A DNA stretch of 36,416 bases from an uncultured Clostridia bacterium (lineage in GTDB: Bacteria > Bacillota > Clostridia > Christensenellales > Aristaeellaceae), in NCBI GenBank assembly GCA_947624355.1, contig CANQKI010000014.1, positions 1 to 36,416 of the forward strand, in the 5' to 3' direction. The position numbers and the translations under genes were made by a program. Of the stretch, positions 6,380-14,860 are shown in pieces. Positions within the stretch are counted from its first letter, which is position 1; every line of letters begins with the position of its first letter. The notes beneath the pieces are model-generated. The model saw nothing but the letters and a program-made list of their open reading frames with translations, did not search any database and had not been told where the DNA came from.

Positions 6380-8647
6380 TCACGATTCTTCGACCCCGCC
6401 CGATACCTGACGGATAGCGTCCAGGTAAAAATCGCAGAGTTCCCGGGCGATTTCCGCGTCCGCCGATTCGCTGACCACCCGCACGGCGTTTTTGTAAGCG
6501 TCCGGGGCCACGGTGGCGAAGCCGTTTTCGTGGCGGAACCGCACGCCCTCCCCCAGGGTGCGCGGGCAGGCGCTTCCCTGGCAGAGGCTGTGCAGAATGC
6601 GGCCCTTGTCCTGAGCGCGGCAGGGAATATCCCGGATCAGAATGTGGGTTTCGGGCAGGGCGGCAAGCAGGTGAGCAAGAGGCCCTTCCTTCAGCGCTTC
6701 GCAGACCAGCAGCATACCCGCCAGACCGTCTCCTGACAGCATTTGCTGGGCGGCGCAGGCAGGGCTGTCGTCCTTTTCCCGGAGCGGGGCCAGCTTTTCC
6801 GCCGCTCTCGGCACGTCACTGAGATCGTACAGCTTCCCCGTACGCCGGAGCAGCAGGGAAAGCAGCAGCATCGATTTCTGCTCGGGGGACGGAATGCAGC
6901 CCTCGGCAAACACGCTCATTTCCTCCCCGTCCTCGGACAGGAGGAACCCCGTTTCCTGGGGCCGCAACGTCATATCCCCCGTATCCCCTGTTCGCACGTT
7001 CCGGGCGTTCAGCCCCTCCAGCGCTTCCCGGGCCATTTTGCAAAGCCGGTCCGACGCGGAAAAGACCGCTACGGGGGACAGCAGCGCCTTTCCGGCGTCT
7101 TCGGGCATAATTCTGGATAAATACAGCTCCTCCGCCCCGGAGAAACGGGTGATGCCCCCCTGCCTTGCAAAAGCCGGCAGGGTGTCCTGGCGGAGCACGG
7201 CGGCGTCCATGGCGTTCATCTGCTTTCCAGTAAGCGGTTCGCCCTTGGCCGTCAGGAATCGGAGATTCCGCCCCTCCGCCAGGACGCCGCCCCCAAGACG
7301 CATTTCGGGAACGAGCCTTCGGAGCATGGGCCAGGTGATTTCCCCCGCCTGCAGCACCCGCACGCCCGAAGCCGCCAGGGCCCCGGCGGCAATGGACTGC
7401 AGCGCAGCGCCGTCCCGGTGGCCCACCAGCACCTGCCGGGCCCCCGTCACCTTGGCATAGGCGGCGCACAGAAGGCACACGCTTTCGGCGGAATCGCAGG
7501 CAATGCCCCGGCCTGTCCACAGCGGGACATCCAGGCTGCTCTCGGTCATGGTGCGGCTCACCACCGCGCCGGGGGTTACCTTCAGATGCGGCCAGATGCG
7601 AATGCCCGGGCGTACCTCGCTTTGGGCCCCGGCCACGGCTCCCTGGCCCAGGGCGCTGCCCGACTGCAGCATCGCGCCCTGCCGCACCGCCGCGCCGTCG
7701 CACAGCACGCTGCCCATAATATGGGCCTTGTCCCCCACCACGGCCCGGTTCCACAGGCACGAGCCTTCGATCACCGCTCCCGCGCCTACCGTGCACTGAT
7801 CGCCGATCACGGCGTTGCGGAGCCGCGCCCCGGGGCCGACATGTACGTCCCGGCCGATACGGCAATGGCCCTCCAGCCGCGCTGCGGGGTCGATGCGGGC
7901 AGTGGGATCAATGCCTTCCGAATGAGGCAGGTCCACTTCCCCCCGCATCAGGGCCAGCTGGGCGGAAAGATAGGCCCGCTGGTCCCCCACGTCGCACCAG
8001 TAGCCCTGCATTTCCCAGGCGTACATGGGCAGGCCTTTTTCAAGAAGCGAGGGGAAAATATCCTTGCCGAAATCGGGCATGCCGCCTGCCGGAATATGAT
8101 CGAAAATTTCGGGTTCCAGAATGTAAATGCCCGTATTGACCAGGTTGGAAAACACCCGGCTCCAGGCGGGCTTTTCAAGAAACCGGGTGACGCGGCCCGA
8201 TTCGTCCGTCATCACCACGCCGTAGGGCAGCGGCACGCGGACCCTGCGCACCACCAGCGTGGCCAGGGCCTTCTTTTCCCGGTGCCAGGCCAGGGCGGCG
8301 GTCAGATCGCAATCGGTCAGCCCGTCCCCGGACAGGACAAAAAAAGTGCCCTTGAGATGATCCCGGGCCAGGCGGACGCTGCCCGCCGTGCCAAGGGGCG
8401 CCGTCTCTTCGTAATACCGGAGGCGCACCCCCGCCGCCTCCCCTTTTCCGAACGCCGCGCGGATTTTCCGGGGCTGATACCAGAGGGTCGCCCCCACGTC
8501 CGACACCCCGTGCCGCCGCAGCAGCTTCAGAGTATAGCCCATCACCGGCTCTCCCAGCAGCGGTACCAGGGGCTTGGGCAGGTTCACCGTCAGCGGCCGG
8601 AGCCGCACGCCCTCGCCCCCCGCCATGATGATCGCCTGTACGGCCAA
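6380..8647 (-). CDS. Sugar-1-phosphate nucleotidyltransferase / hexapeptide repeat / degenerate phosphohexomutase fusion
   Basis: This 755-residue, three-part protein begins with a Rossmann-like nucleotidyltransferase domain (about 1-235) with AGGEGVRLRP, SGDGLTD and FLEKP segments, typical of mannose-1-phosphate guanylyltransferase or glucose-1-phosphate uridylyltransferase relatives. Hexapeptide repeats forming a left-handed beta helix follow (about 245-370). The C-terminal 380 residues resemble a phosphomannomutase/phosphoglucomutase, but the catalytic serine loop (TASHNP in active enzymes) is missing, with GGVLAEGRN where it is expected. The C-terminal phosphate-binding loop is also unrecognisable. 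It may supply NDP-sugar for envelope polymers while the mutase part is regulatory or structural. Start: TTG at 8647 behind AAGGAGGAG, 6 nt upstream. It is divergent from rbgA. Confidence 0.82.
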   Translation of the reverse strand: MAVQAIIMAGGEGVRLRPLTVNLPKPLVPLLGEPVMGYTLKLLRRHGVSDVGATLWYQPRKIRAAFGKGEAAGVRLRYYEETAPLGTAGSVRLARDHLKGTFFVLSGDGLTDCDLTAALAWHREKKALATLVVRRVRVPLPYGVVMTDESGRVTRFLEKPAWSRVFSNLVNTGIYILEPEIFDHIPAGGMPDFGKDIFPSLLEKGLPMYAWEMQGYWCDVGDQRAYLSAQLALMRGEVDLPHSEGIDPTARIDPAARLEGHCRIGRDVHVGPGARLRNAVIGDQCTVGAGAVIEGSCLWNRAVVGDKAHIMGSVLCDGAAVRQGAMLQSGSALGQGAVAGAQSEVRPGIRIWPHLKVTPGAVVSRTMTESSLDVPLWTGRGIACDSAESVCLLCAAYAKVTGARQVLVGHRDGAALQSIAAGALAASGVRVLQAGEITWPMLRRLVPEMRLGGGVLAEGRNLRFLTAKGEPLTGKQMNAMDAAVLRQDTLPAFARQGGITRFSGAEELYLSRIMPEDAGKALLSPVAVFSASDRLCKMAREALEGLNARNVRTGDTGDMTLRPQETGFLLSEDGEEMSVFAEGCIPSPEQKSMLLLSLLLRRTGKLYDLSDVPRAAEKLAPLREKDDSPACAAQQMLSGDGLAGMLLVCEALKEGPLAHLLAALPETHILIRDIPCRAQDKGRILHSLCQGSACPRTLGEGVRFRHENGFATVAPDAYKNAVRVVSESADAEIARELCDFYLDAIRQVSGGVEES

Positions 8648-8856
8648 ATGTTTCTCCTCCTTTGTTCTTTTTCTGTTTCGTATTATGCGCCCGCTCGCCC
8701 GGCAATATGCCCGCAGGGATTTTTACCAATGGATGACCGGTTTGTAAAATTCCATGATCCCCCTGATTTCGCTCTTGCGTTTTTGGAAAAAAAGTGTTAT
8801 TACTTAAGAAGAACGCGATTGCGGCTCTATGTTACAATTTTTGGAAGGAACGCTGA

Positions 8857-9729
8857 ATGGACATTAACTGGTATCCCGGCCACATGGCCCGCGCCAAAAG
8901 AATGCTGTCGGAACAGCTGAGCCGGGTGGATGTGGTCATTGAACTGTGCGACGCGCGGCTGCCCCTTTCCAGCCGCAATCCCGATCTTCTCCGCCTGACC
9001 GCCCGGAAAAAGCGGGTGCTGCTCCTGGGCAAAAGCGACCTGGCGGACGACAGGGCCACGGAGGCCTGGCTGAAATCCTTCCGGCGGGAAGGCCTGCTGT
9101 GCGCCGCCGTGGATATGAACAGGCAGGCAAAAAAAGCGCTGCCCCTCATTGAGGACGCTGCCCGGGAAACGGTGGAGCGGGCCGCACAGCGGGGCATCAA
9201 AAAAACGGTGCGCGCCATGGTGGTGGGCGTGCCCAACACGGGAAAATCCACCTTTATCAACCGCCTGCACGGTACCCCCATCGCCAAGGTGGGCGATATG
9301 CCGGGCGTGACGCGGAGCAATCAGTGGGTGAAAATATCCCCCTTTCTGGAACTGATGGACAGCCCGGGTCTGCTCTGGCCCCGGCTGGACGACCCCATCG
9401 CCGCCCGGAGGCTGTGCTACATCGCCGCCATCGGGGATCAGGCGGTGGATATTGCCATGCTTGCCATTCAGCTGCTGGAAGATATGATTGCCGCCGCGCC
9501 GGGAGCTGTGGCAGAGCGGTTCAAAATCCGCGACCTGTCCCTGCGGGGTCCCGCCCTGCTGGACGCCGTGTGTGCGGGCCGGGGATTTTTAATGAAGGGC
9601 GGCGTGCCCGACCTGGACCGGGCCTGCAAGACCGTGCTGGACGAATACCGCGGCGGCAAATTAGGGCGCATCACCCTGGAAATGCCGCCCAAGGAGCAAA
9701 AACATGACGACGATTCACAAGAAGCGTGA
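8857..9729 (+). CDS. rbgA: Ribosome biogenesis GTPase RbgA (YlqF)
   Basis: This 290-residue, circularly permuted GTPase assists late assembly of the 50S subunit. It opens with DINWYPGHMA, matching the family N-terminus. Motifs appear in permuted order: G4 at 58-61, then G1 GVPNTGKST (124-132), the GVTRSNQWVK switch region, and G3 DSPG. The family C-terminal RNA-contacting domain is present. The G4 motif reads GKSD where NKxD is expected, so Asn, which normally recognises guanine, is replaced by Gly. Start: ATG 8857 behind GGAAGGA (8843-8849). The 209-bp gap from the divergent upstream gene holds only a weak promoter candidate (TTGCGT near 8775, TTATTA near 8797). rnhB overlaps its end by 26 nt, as in the classic Bacillota ylqF-rnhB pair. 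Confidence 0.93.
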   Translation: MDINWYPGHMARAKRMLSEQLSRVDVVIELCDARLPLSSRNPDLLRLTARKKRVLLLGKSDLADDRATEAWLKSFRREGLLCAAVDMNRQAKKALPLIEDAARETVERAAQRGIKKTVRAMVVGVPNTGKSTFINRLHGTPIAKVGDMPGVTRSNQWVKISPFLELMDSPGLLWPRLDDPIAARRLCYIAAIGDQAVDIAMLAIQLLEDMIAAAPGAVAERFKIRDLSLRGPALLDAVCAGRGFLMKGGVPDLDRACKTVLDEYRGGKLGRITLEMPPKEQKHDDDSQEA

Positions 9730-10330
9730 GGAACGGCTGCGGGTCCTGACCCAGACCCACGACGGTTTTCTGTGGGCGCAGGGCATCCGCTTTGCGGGTA
9801 TGGACGAGGCGGGGCGCGGGCCCCTGGCGGGCAATGTAGTGGCCGCCTGCGTGATCATGCCTCCCGAGCCGCTCATTCCCTGGGTGGACGACAGTAAAAA
9901 GCTGTCCGCTGTGCGGCGGGAGCAGGTTTTCAACGAGATCATGAAAACGGCGCTATTTGTGGGCGTGGGCCAGGCGGGCCCGGAAGAAATCGACGAAATC
10001 AACATTCTGGAGGCCACGAAGAATGCCATGCGCCGGGCCGCCGCGGGGGCAAAGGCCGATATTTACCTGATCGACGCTTTGCAGGGCCTGGGCCTTTCCG
10101 GTGAGGAACGCGGCATTATCCATGGGGACGCGCTGAGCTATTCCATCGCTGCGGCCAGCATCATCGCCAAGGTGACAAGGGACAGGCAGATGGAAGCGCT
10201 GGACAGGGAATACCCCGGCTACGGCTTTGCCGGGCACAAGGGGTACGGCACTGCCCGGCACATCGAGGCCCTTCGGGCCCTGGGCCCCTGCCCCGCCCAC
10301 CGGCGCAGCTTCATCGGGCACTTCGTATGA
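9704..10330 (+). CDS. rnhB: Ribonuclease HII
   Basis: This 208-residue enzyme cuts RNA in RNA-DNA hybrids and removes single ribonucleotides from DNA. The hallmark DEAGRGP holds catalytic Asp34 and Glu35, and later acidic residues lie in the YLIDAL and AAASIIAKVTRD segments. A C-terminal GHKGYGT-ARHIEAL-LGPCPAHRRSF block is characteristic. The gene overlaps rbgA by 26 nt, so translation is probably coupled, and its ATGA overlaps the yraN start. An N-terminal extension of about 30 residues precedes the catalytic core, common in Bacillota RNase HII. Confidence 0.95.
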   Translation: MTTIHKKREERLRVLTQTHDGFLWAQGIRFAGMDEAGRGPLAGNVVAACVIMPPEPLIPWVDDSKKLSAVRREQVFNEIMKTALFVGVGQAGPEEIDEINILEATKNAMRRAAAGAKADIYLIDALQGLGLSGEERGIIHGDALSYSIAAASIIAKVTRDRQMEALDREYPGYGFAGHKGYGTARHIEALRALGPCPAHRRSFIGHFV

Positions 10331-10659
10331 ACGTTTTCAAAAAAGGGCTGCTGGGCGAATGGCGGGCGGCGTGGTATCTGCGCTTCCGGGGCATCAAAAT
10401 CCTGGAAAAGCGCTACCGTACGGCCCATGGGGAAATCGACCTGATTGGCCGGGACGGGAAAACGACGGTATTTGTGGAAGTAAAATATCGGCCCCGGGGC
10501 AAAATGGGAGAAGGGTTCGATGCCGTCAACGCCCGGAAACGCGGGCATATCCGGTATGCCGCTGCCCTGTACCTGCAAAAGCACCCGGCGGAAGATGTCC
10601 GGTTTGACGTGGTGGAAATTTCGTCAGGCGGCGTGCGGCACCTGAAAAACGCATTTTAA
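10327..10659 (+). CDS. yraN: UPF0102 family protein YraN
   Basis: This 110-residue protein shows the family pattern GEIDLIGRDG followed by TVFVEVKYR (about residues 37-58). These acidic and Lys residues match the D-ExK core of Holliday-junction-resolvase-like nucleases. The family is widely conserved beside rnhB and comM/dprA, but its function is unproven. The start ATG overlaps the rnhB stop (ATGA), indicating coupled translation. The C-terminus (DVRFDVVEI) is intact. Confidence 0.9.
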   Translation: MNVFKKGLLGEWRAAWYLRFRGIKILEKRYRTAHGEIDLIGRDGKTTVFVEVKYRPRGKMGEGFDAVNARKRGHIRYAAALYLQKHPAEDVRFDVVEISSGGVRHLKNAF

Positions 10660-10668
10660 GGAGCAATT

Positions 10669-13600
10669 ATGAAAAACAAGCGGGTTTACGGGATCATCGG
10701 GTGTGCGGCGCTGGCCCTGCTGCTAGTTTTGGCGGCCTGGCTGCTGTTTTTCCGCCAGGCCAGTGGAGGCGGCACGTACGATAACCTGATCCGGAACGGC
10801 GATTTTGAAATCACCGATGACGACGGCATGCCGAAAGATTGGTACACCGAGGCCTGGATTTCCCAGGGCTATACCACCTATGACCTGCAGGAAGGCCCCT
10901 CCGGCAAGGCCGCCTATATCATGAACCTCTTTCCCAACGACGCCCGCTTCGTACAGACGGTGTCCGTTTCCCCCGATACCCTGTACTGCCTGCACGGCCG
11001 CATCCGGGCCAACGCGGCCGCGGAAGGCAGCAGCCGGGGCGCCAACCTTTCCATTGAAAACCTGAGCGTTTATTCCGAATGCCTGTACGACACAAACGGC
11101 GAATGGCAGGAGGTTTCCCTCTACGGCCGCACAGGGCCCAAGCAGCGGACGGTCACTGTATTCGTCCGCCTGGGCGGCTACAGCGGCGAAGCGACAGGCG
11201 AAGCCTGGTTTGACGATATATCCTTCCAACGGGTAGACGAAGTACCCGCGGGATACTATGAAATGCCCCTGTATGAAGTCCAGTCCTCCACGGTTTCCGA
11301 TACATCCAAGGAAAAAACCGGAAGCCTGTGGCTGATTCTGGCCTGCATTGCCTATGCGGGCATTTTCTGCGTGCTGGCCCGGTTCCTGAGCGGGACGGCA
11401 AAATGGAACGCCAAAACAGAAATTATCATTCTGGGCGGAACCATGCTGCTTTTCTTCGCCCTGCGAGTATTGACGGCCGCCCTGATTCCGGGCTATGACG
11501 TGGATATCGCCTGCTTCCGCAGCTGGGCCGGGCACATGGCCAACGTGGGCCCCACGGAATTCTATACCACGGTGGGCTTTTGCGATTATCCCCCGGGATA
11601 TTTGTGGGTGCTGTGGATCGTGGGGCTTATGGGCAAGGCCCTGGGCGGCGTCAGCGAGCTGATGGTAAAACTGCCCGCGATCCTGGCCGATACGGCCCTG
11701 TGCTTCCTGCTTTACCGGGAAGGGAAAAAGGCGCTGGGCGGGCAGCAGGCGCTGATGCTGTGCCTGCTCATGGCGGCCAATCCCCTTTCCTTCGCAGCGG
11801 GGGCCGCCTGGGGGCAGACCGACAGCCTGATGACCGTGCTTTTGTGCGTCACGGTGATCTGCGCCCTGCGGGGACAATGGAAGGCCGCGCTGCCCGTGTA
11901 TGTGTTTTCCATGCTGGTGAAGCCCCAGGCGCTCATGTTCGGGCCCCTGGGAGCGGCCGCGCTGCTGCTGCACATTCTGAAAAACGCCCGGGATGGAAAA
12001 AAGCGCAGGGCCATGCTTCAGGACGTGCTCATTGGCCTCGGCCTCTCCGCCGCTGTGGCTGCCGTCATCGCTTTGCCCTTCACGCCGGGCCAGCCCTGGA
12101 ACTGGCTCATTCAGCTTTACGGCCGGACCATGGGCGAATACGACCGTGCCACGGTGAACGCCTGCAACCTGTATTTTCTGTTCGGAAAGAACTGGGCGGA
12201 CAGCGCCGCCGCCGTACCCTGGTACATTGCCCTTTGTGCTTTCCTGCTGCTGGCCATTCCCTGTGTGCTGGCACAATGGCCTCAATACCGCGCTTTCTTT
12301 TCATCCAATACGCGTTCCCTGCGGGAAAACCGCCCGGCCGCGGCTGCGCTTTTGTCCGCTGCCCTGTGCTGCGCGCTGCTTCTTGCCCTGGCAGTGCTGA
12401 TGATTCTGGGCCATCTCACCTACTCCGCCCTGAGCGTCTGCATGATCGCCGCCTGCGTAACGCTCTTTGCCGGGCTGCTGCTGATTCACGGCAAAGATGA
12501 AAACCTGCCGCTCTTTGGCGCGGCCATGCTGATGATGATTTTTGCCGCGGGCGGAATGATGCACGAAAGGTACCTGTTCCCGGCGGCGGCGCTGCTGCTG
12601 CTGGCCTATACGCGGACCCATGACCGGCGGATTCTGTACCTGGCCGTGGGCATAACCCTGACGGGGCTTTTGAACGTGGGCTGCGCCCTGGACCGGAACA
12701 TCCGCATCGGCGGAGTGGACGGGCACCTGGACGCCCCCGATTTCCTTATTCAAAGCGACATGGCCTTCCTGGAATACCTGGCCGCCGCGGGCAACTGTCT
12801 GCTGGGGGCGGCGGGCGTGTACCTCTCCTGCGCCCTTGCCGGAGAAAATGCCCGGGTGCTGAGCCTGTCTTCTGTTGCTGAAAAGGCTGCGGGAGCGGCC
12901 CGTGAAAAACGCAAAGCGCCTCTTCCCGAGAATGCGCCCCTTCGCAAAATGACGAAAAAGGACTGGCTGATTCTCGCCGTCGGAACCGCGCTGTACGCCG
13001 TATTGGCCTTTACACATCTCGGCTCCACGAAAGCGCCCCAGACCGCCTGGGTGTCCGAAGCCTCCTACGAACAGGAAACGGCAACAGGCCGGATGACGCC
13101 CGTTCAGGAATCCGTGGTGCTGGACCTTGGGGAAAGCCGCGTATTCAATATGGCCTATTTTCTGGGCATCCATCACAGCGATTACACCTTCCTGGTGGAA
13201 ACGGGCGAGGACGGGGAAACCTGGCCCCAAACCTATGAAGCCTCGGCCAATCAGGGGGACTGCTTCAAATGGAAATACGTGCCGGACGTCGCGGGGGGAT
13301 CCAATCCCGCCGCCCTGTCAGGGCGCTATGTGCGCATATCCGCCCGGAGCGTAAGCCTGACCCTGTTCGAAACCCTGTTCCGGGACGCCGCAACCAAGGA
13401 AACCATTCAGGCTTCGCTGGTATCCAGTTCTTTGGGCAACGAAACCGCCGCCTGCCTGGTGGACGAACCCGACACCCTGGAGGGCGAGCCCGGCTGGTAC
13501 AATTCCACCTATTTTGACGAAATTTACCACGCCCGCACGGCCTATGAACACCTCCACGGTCTGACCCCCTACGAAACCACCCATCCTCCCCTTGGCAAGG

Positions 13601-14835
13601 TGCTGATGAGCTTCTGCATCGCCATTTTCGGCATGACGCCCTTTGGCTGGCGCTTTGCGGGGGCGTTGGCCGGGGTGCTGATGCTGCCCGGGATGTACCT
13701 GCTGGGCAAGCTGCTCATCAAAAAGGAATGGGGCGGCCTGGGGGCCATGCTGCTCATGACCCTGGACCTGATGCACTTCACCCAGACCCGCATTGCCACC
13801 ATCGACAGCTTTGTGGTACTGTTCATCATTTGGTCGGTATACTTCATGCTGCGCTGGTTCATGCGGGATTTCTTCAGCACGAAGTTTATCAAAACCCTTG
13901 CCGACCTCTTCCTGTCCGGCCTGTTCATGGGCTTTGCCATTGCCAGCAAATGGACGGGCTGCTATGCCGCCGTGGGCCTGGCCGTGATTTTCTTCTTCGG
14001 CCTGTGGCGCAGGATCCGGGAAATCATTCACGCCAAAAAGCTTCCCGAAGCCCAATTGACGAACCACGACCGCGCCGCCCGGGCGGGCGTCCGGCCCCTG
14101 TGCATCACGGTGGCCCTGTGTTTCCTTTTCTTCATCGTCCTTCCGCTGACCATCTATTACCTTTCCTATATTCCCTACTTCGCCCCCTCCGGCGGGGTGA
14201 CGGTGGAAAAGGTGATTCATGCCGCCGTGGGCGATTATTTCACCACCGGCGTGCTGGACGAATACGACGGGATGCTGGGTTACCATTCCAAGCCAGGTCG
14301 GGGCATGGATCATTTCTTCTATTCCCCCTGGTACGAATGGCCCATTATTGCCACGCCCATGTGGTACGCGGAAGATCAGTATGAGCCCGCAGGCACGGCC
14401 CGGACCATCATGGCCATGGGCAATCCGGCCGTGTGGTGGACGGGGCTTGCGGCGCTGTTCGGGGTGATATTCCTGTGGGCCAGGCGGCATATCGTGCAAA
14501 AGCACACCCTTGTTCTGCATCCCGAACGCGACGACCCCCGGTACGCCCTGCTCATCATCTGCTTCCTGGCCCAGTATCTGCCCTGGATGCTGGTGCCCCG
14601 GGGAACGTACATTTACCATTACTTCCCCTCCGTGCCCTTCATCATCCTGTGCACCATGCTGTGCCTGGACTGGCTGAGCGAAAAGCACGATAAGGCCGCC
14701 CGGATTGCATTGCTTTGCCTGACAGCGACGGCGCTGATTCTTTTCATTCTTTTCTTCCCCTATGCCAGCGGCGTCACCGTATCCGAAAAATGGCTGGACG
14801 CCATGAATTGGTTCCCCCGCTGGCTCATGTACTGA
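10669..14835 (+). CDS. Giant double GT-C membrane glycosyltransferase with carbohydrate-binding domains (PMT family)
   Basis: This 1388-residue membrane protein starts with a transmembrane segment (about 9-28). A jelly-roll-like domain (about 36-180) follows, opening with NLIRNGDFE and closing with AWFDDISFQ as in carbohydrate-binding modules. A first GT-C helical region (about 215-720) has an early-loop GYDVDIACF (Asp277, Asp279) and CDYPPGY. A second anchor (about 763-780) leads to a discoidin-like domain (about 785-900). A second GT-C region, of dolichyl-phosphate-mannose protein mannosyltransferase type, has FDEIYHART (Asp950-Glu951) and ETTHPPLGK. GT-C enzymes use polyprenyl-phosphate sugars on the outer membrane face, so this may glycosylate exported proteins or cell-wall polymers. 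It sits 9 nt after yraN with AAGGAG. An unusual fusion inside a housekeeping cluster. Confidence 0.82.
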   Translation: MKNKRVYGIIGCAALALLLVLAAWLLFFRQASGGGTYDNLIRNGDFEITDDDGMPKDWYTEAWISQGYTTYDLQEGPSGKAAYIMNLFPNDARFVQTVSVSPDTLYCLHGRIRANAAAEGSSRGANLSIENLSVYSECLYDTNGEWQEVSLYGRTGPKQRTVTVFVRLGGYSGEATGEAWFDDISFQRVDEVPAGYYEMPLYEVQSSTVSDTSKEKTGSLWLILACIAYAGIFCVLARFLSGTAKWNAKTEIIILGGTMLLFFALRVLTAALIPGYDVDIACFRSWAGHMANVGPTEFYTTVGFCDYPPGYLWVLWIVGLMGKALGGVSELMVKLPAILADTALCFLLYREGKKALGGQQALMLCLLMAANPLSFAAGAAWGQTDSLMTVLLCVTVICALRGQWKAALPVYVFSMLVKPQALMFGPLGAAALLLHILKNARDGKKRRAMLQDVLIGLGLSAAVAAVIALPFTPGQPWNWLIQLYGRTMGEYDRATVNACNLYFLFGKNWADSAAAVPWYIALCAFLLLAIPCVLAQWPQYRAFFSSNTRSLRENRPAAAALLSAALCCALLLALAVLMILGHLTYSALSVCMIAACVTLFAGLLLIHGKDENLPLFGAAMLMMIFAAGGMMHERYLFPAAALLLLAYTRTHDRRILYLAVGITLTGLLNVGCALDRNIRIGGVDGHLDAPDFLIQSDMAFLEYLAAAGNCLLGAAGVYLSCALAGENARVLSLSSVAEKAAGAAREKRKAPLPENAPLRKMTKKDWLILAVGTALYAVLAFTHLGSTKAPQTAWVSEASYEQETATGRMTPVQESVVLDLGESRVFNMAYFLGIHHSDYTFLVETGEDGETWPQTYEASANQGDCFKWKYVPDVAGGSNPAALSGRYVRISARSVSLTLFETLFRDAATKETIQASLVSSSLGNETAACLVDEPDTLEGEPGWYNSTYFDEIYHARTAYEHLHGLTPYETTHPPLGKVLMSFCIAIFGMTPFGWRFAGALAGVLMLPGMYLLGKLLIKKEWGGLGAMLLMTLDLMHFTQTRIATIDSFVVLFIIWSVYFMLRWFMRDFFSTKFIKTLADLFLSGLFMGFAIASKWTGCYAAVGLAVIFFFGLWRRIREIIHAKKLPEAQLTNHDRAARAGVRPLCITVALCFLFFIVLPLTIYYLSYIPYFAPSGGVTVEKVIHAAVGDYFTTGVLDEYDGMLGYHSKPGRGMDHFFYSPWYEWPIIATPMWYAEDQYEPAGTARTIMAMGNPAVWWTGLAALFGVIFLWARRHIVQKHTLVLHPERDDPRYALLIICFLAQYLPWMLVPRGTYIYHYFPSVPFIILCTMLCLDWLSEKHDKAARIALLCLTATALILFILFFPYASGVTVSEKWLDAMNWFPRWLMY

Positions 14836-14860
14836 TTCTGCGAAAGGAGGCGAAGCAGGT

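Noticed and set aside
8775-8802. Promoter for rbgA (TTGCGT / TTATTA)
   Set aside because: Both boxes are weak matches at 16-bp spacing. It is mentioned with the gene but not supported enough to list separately.
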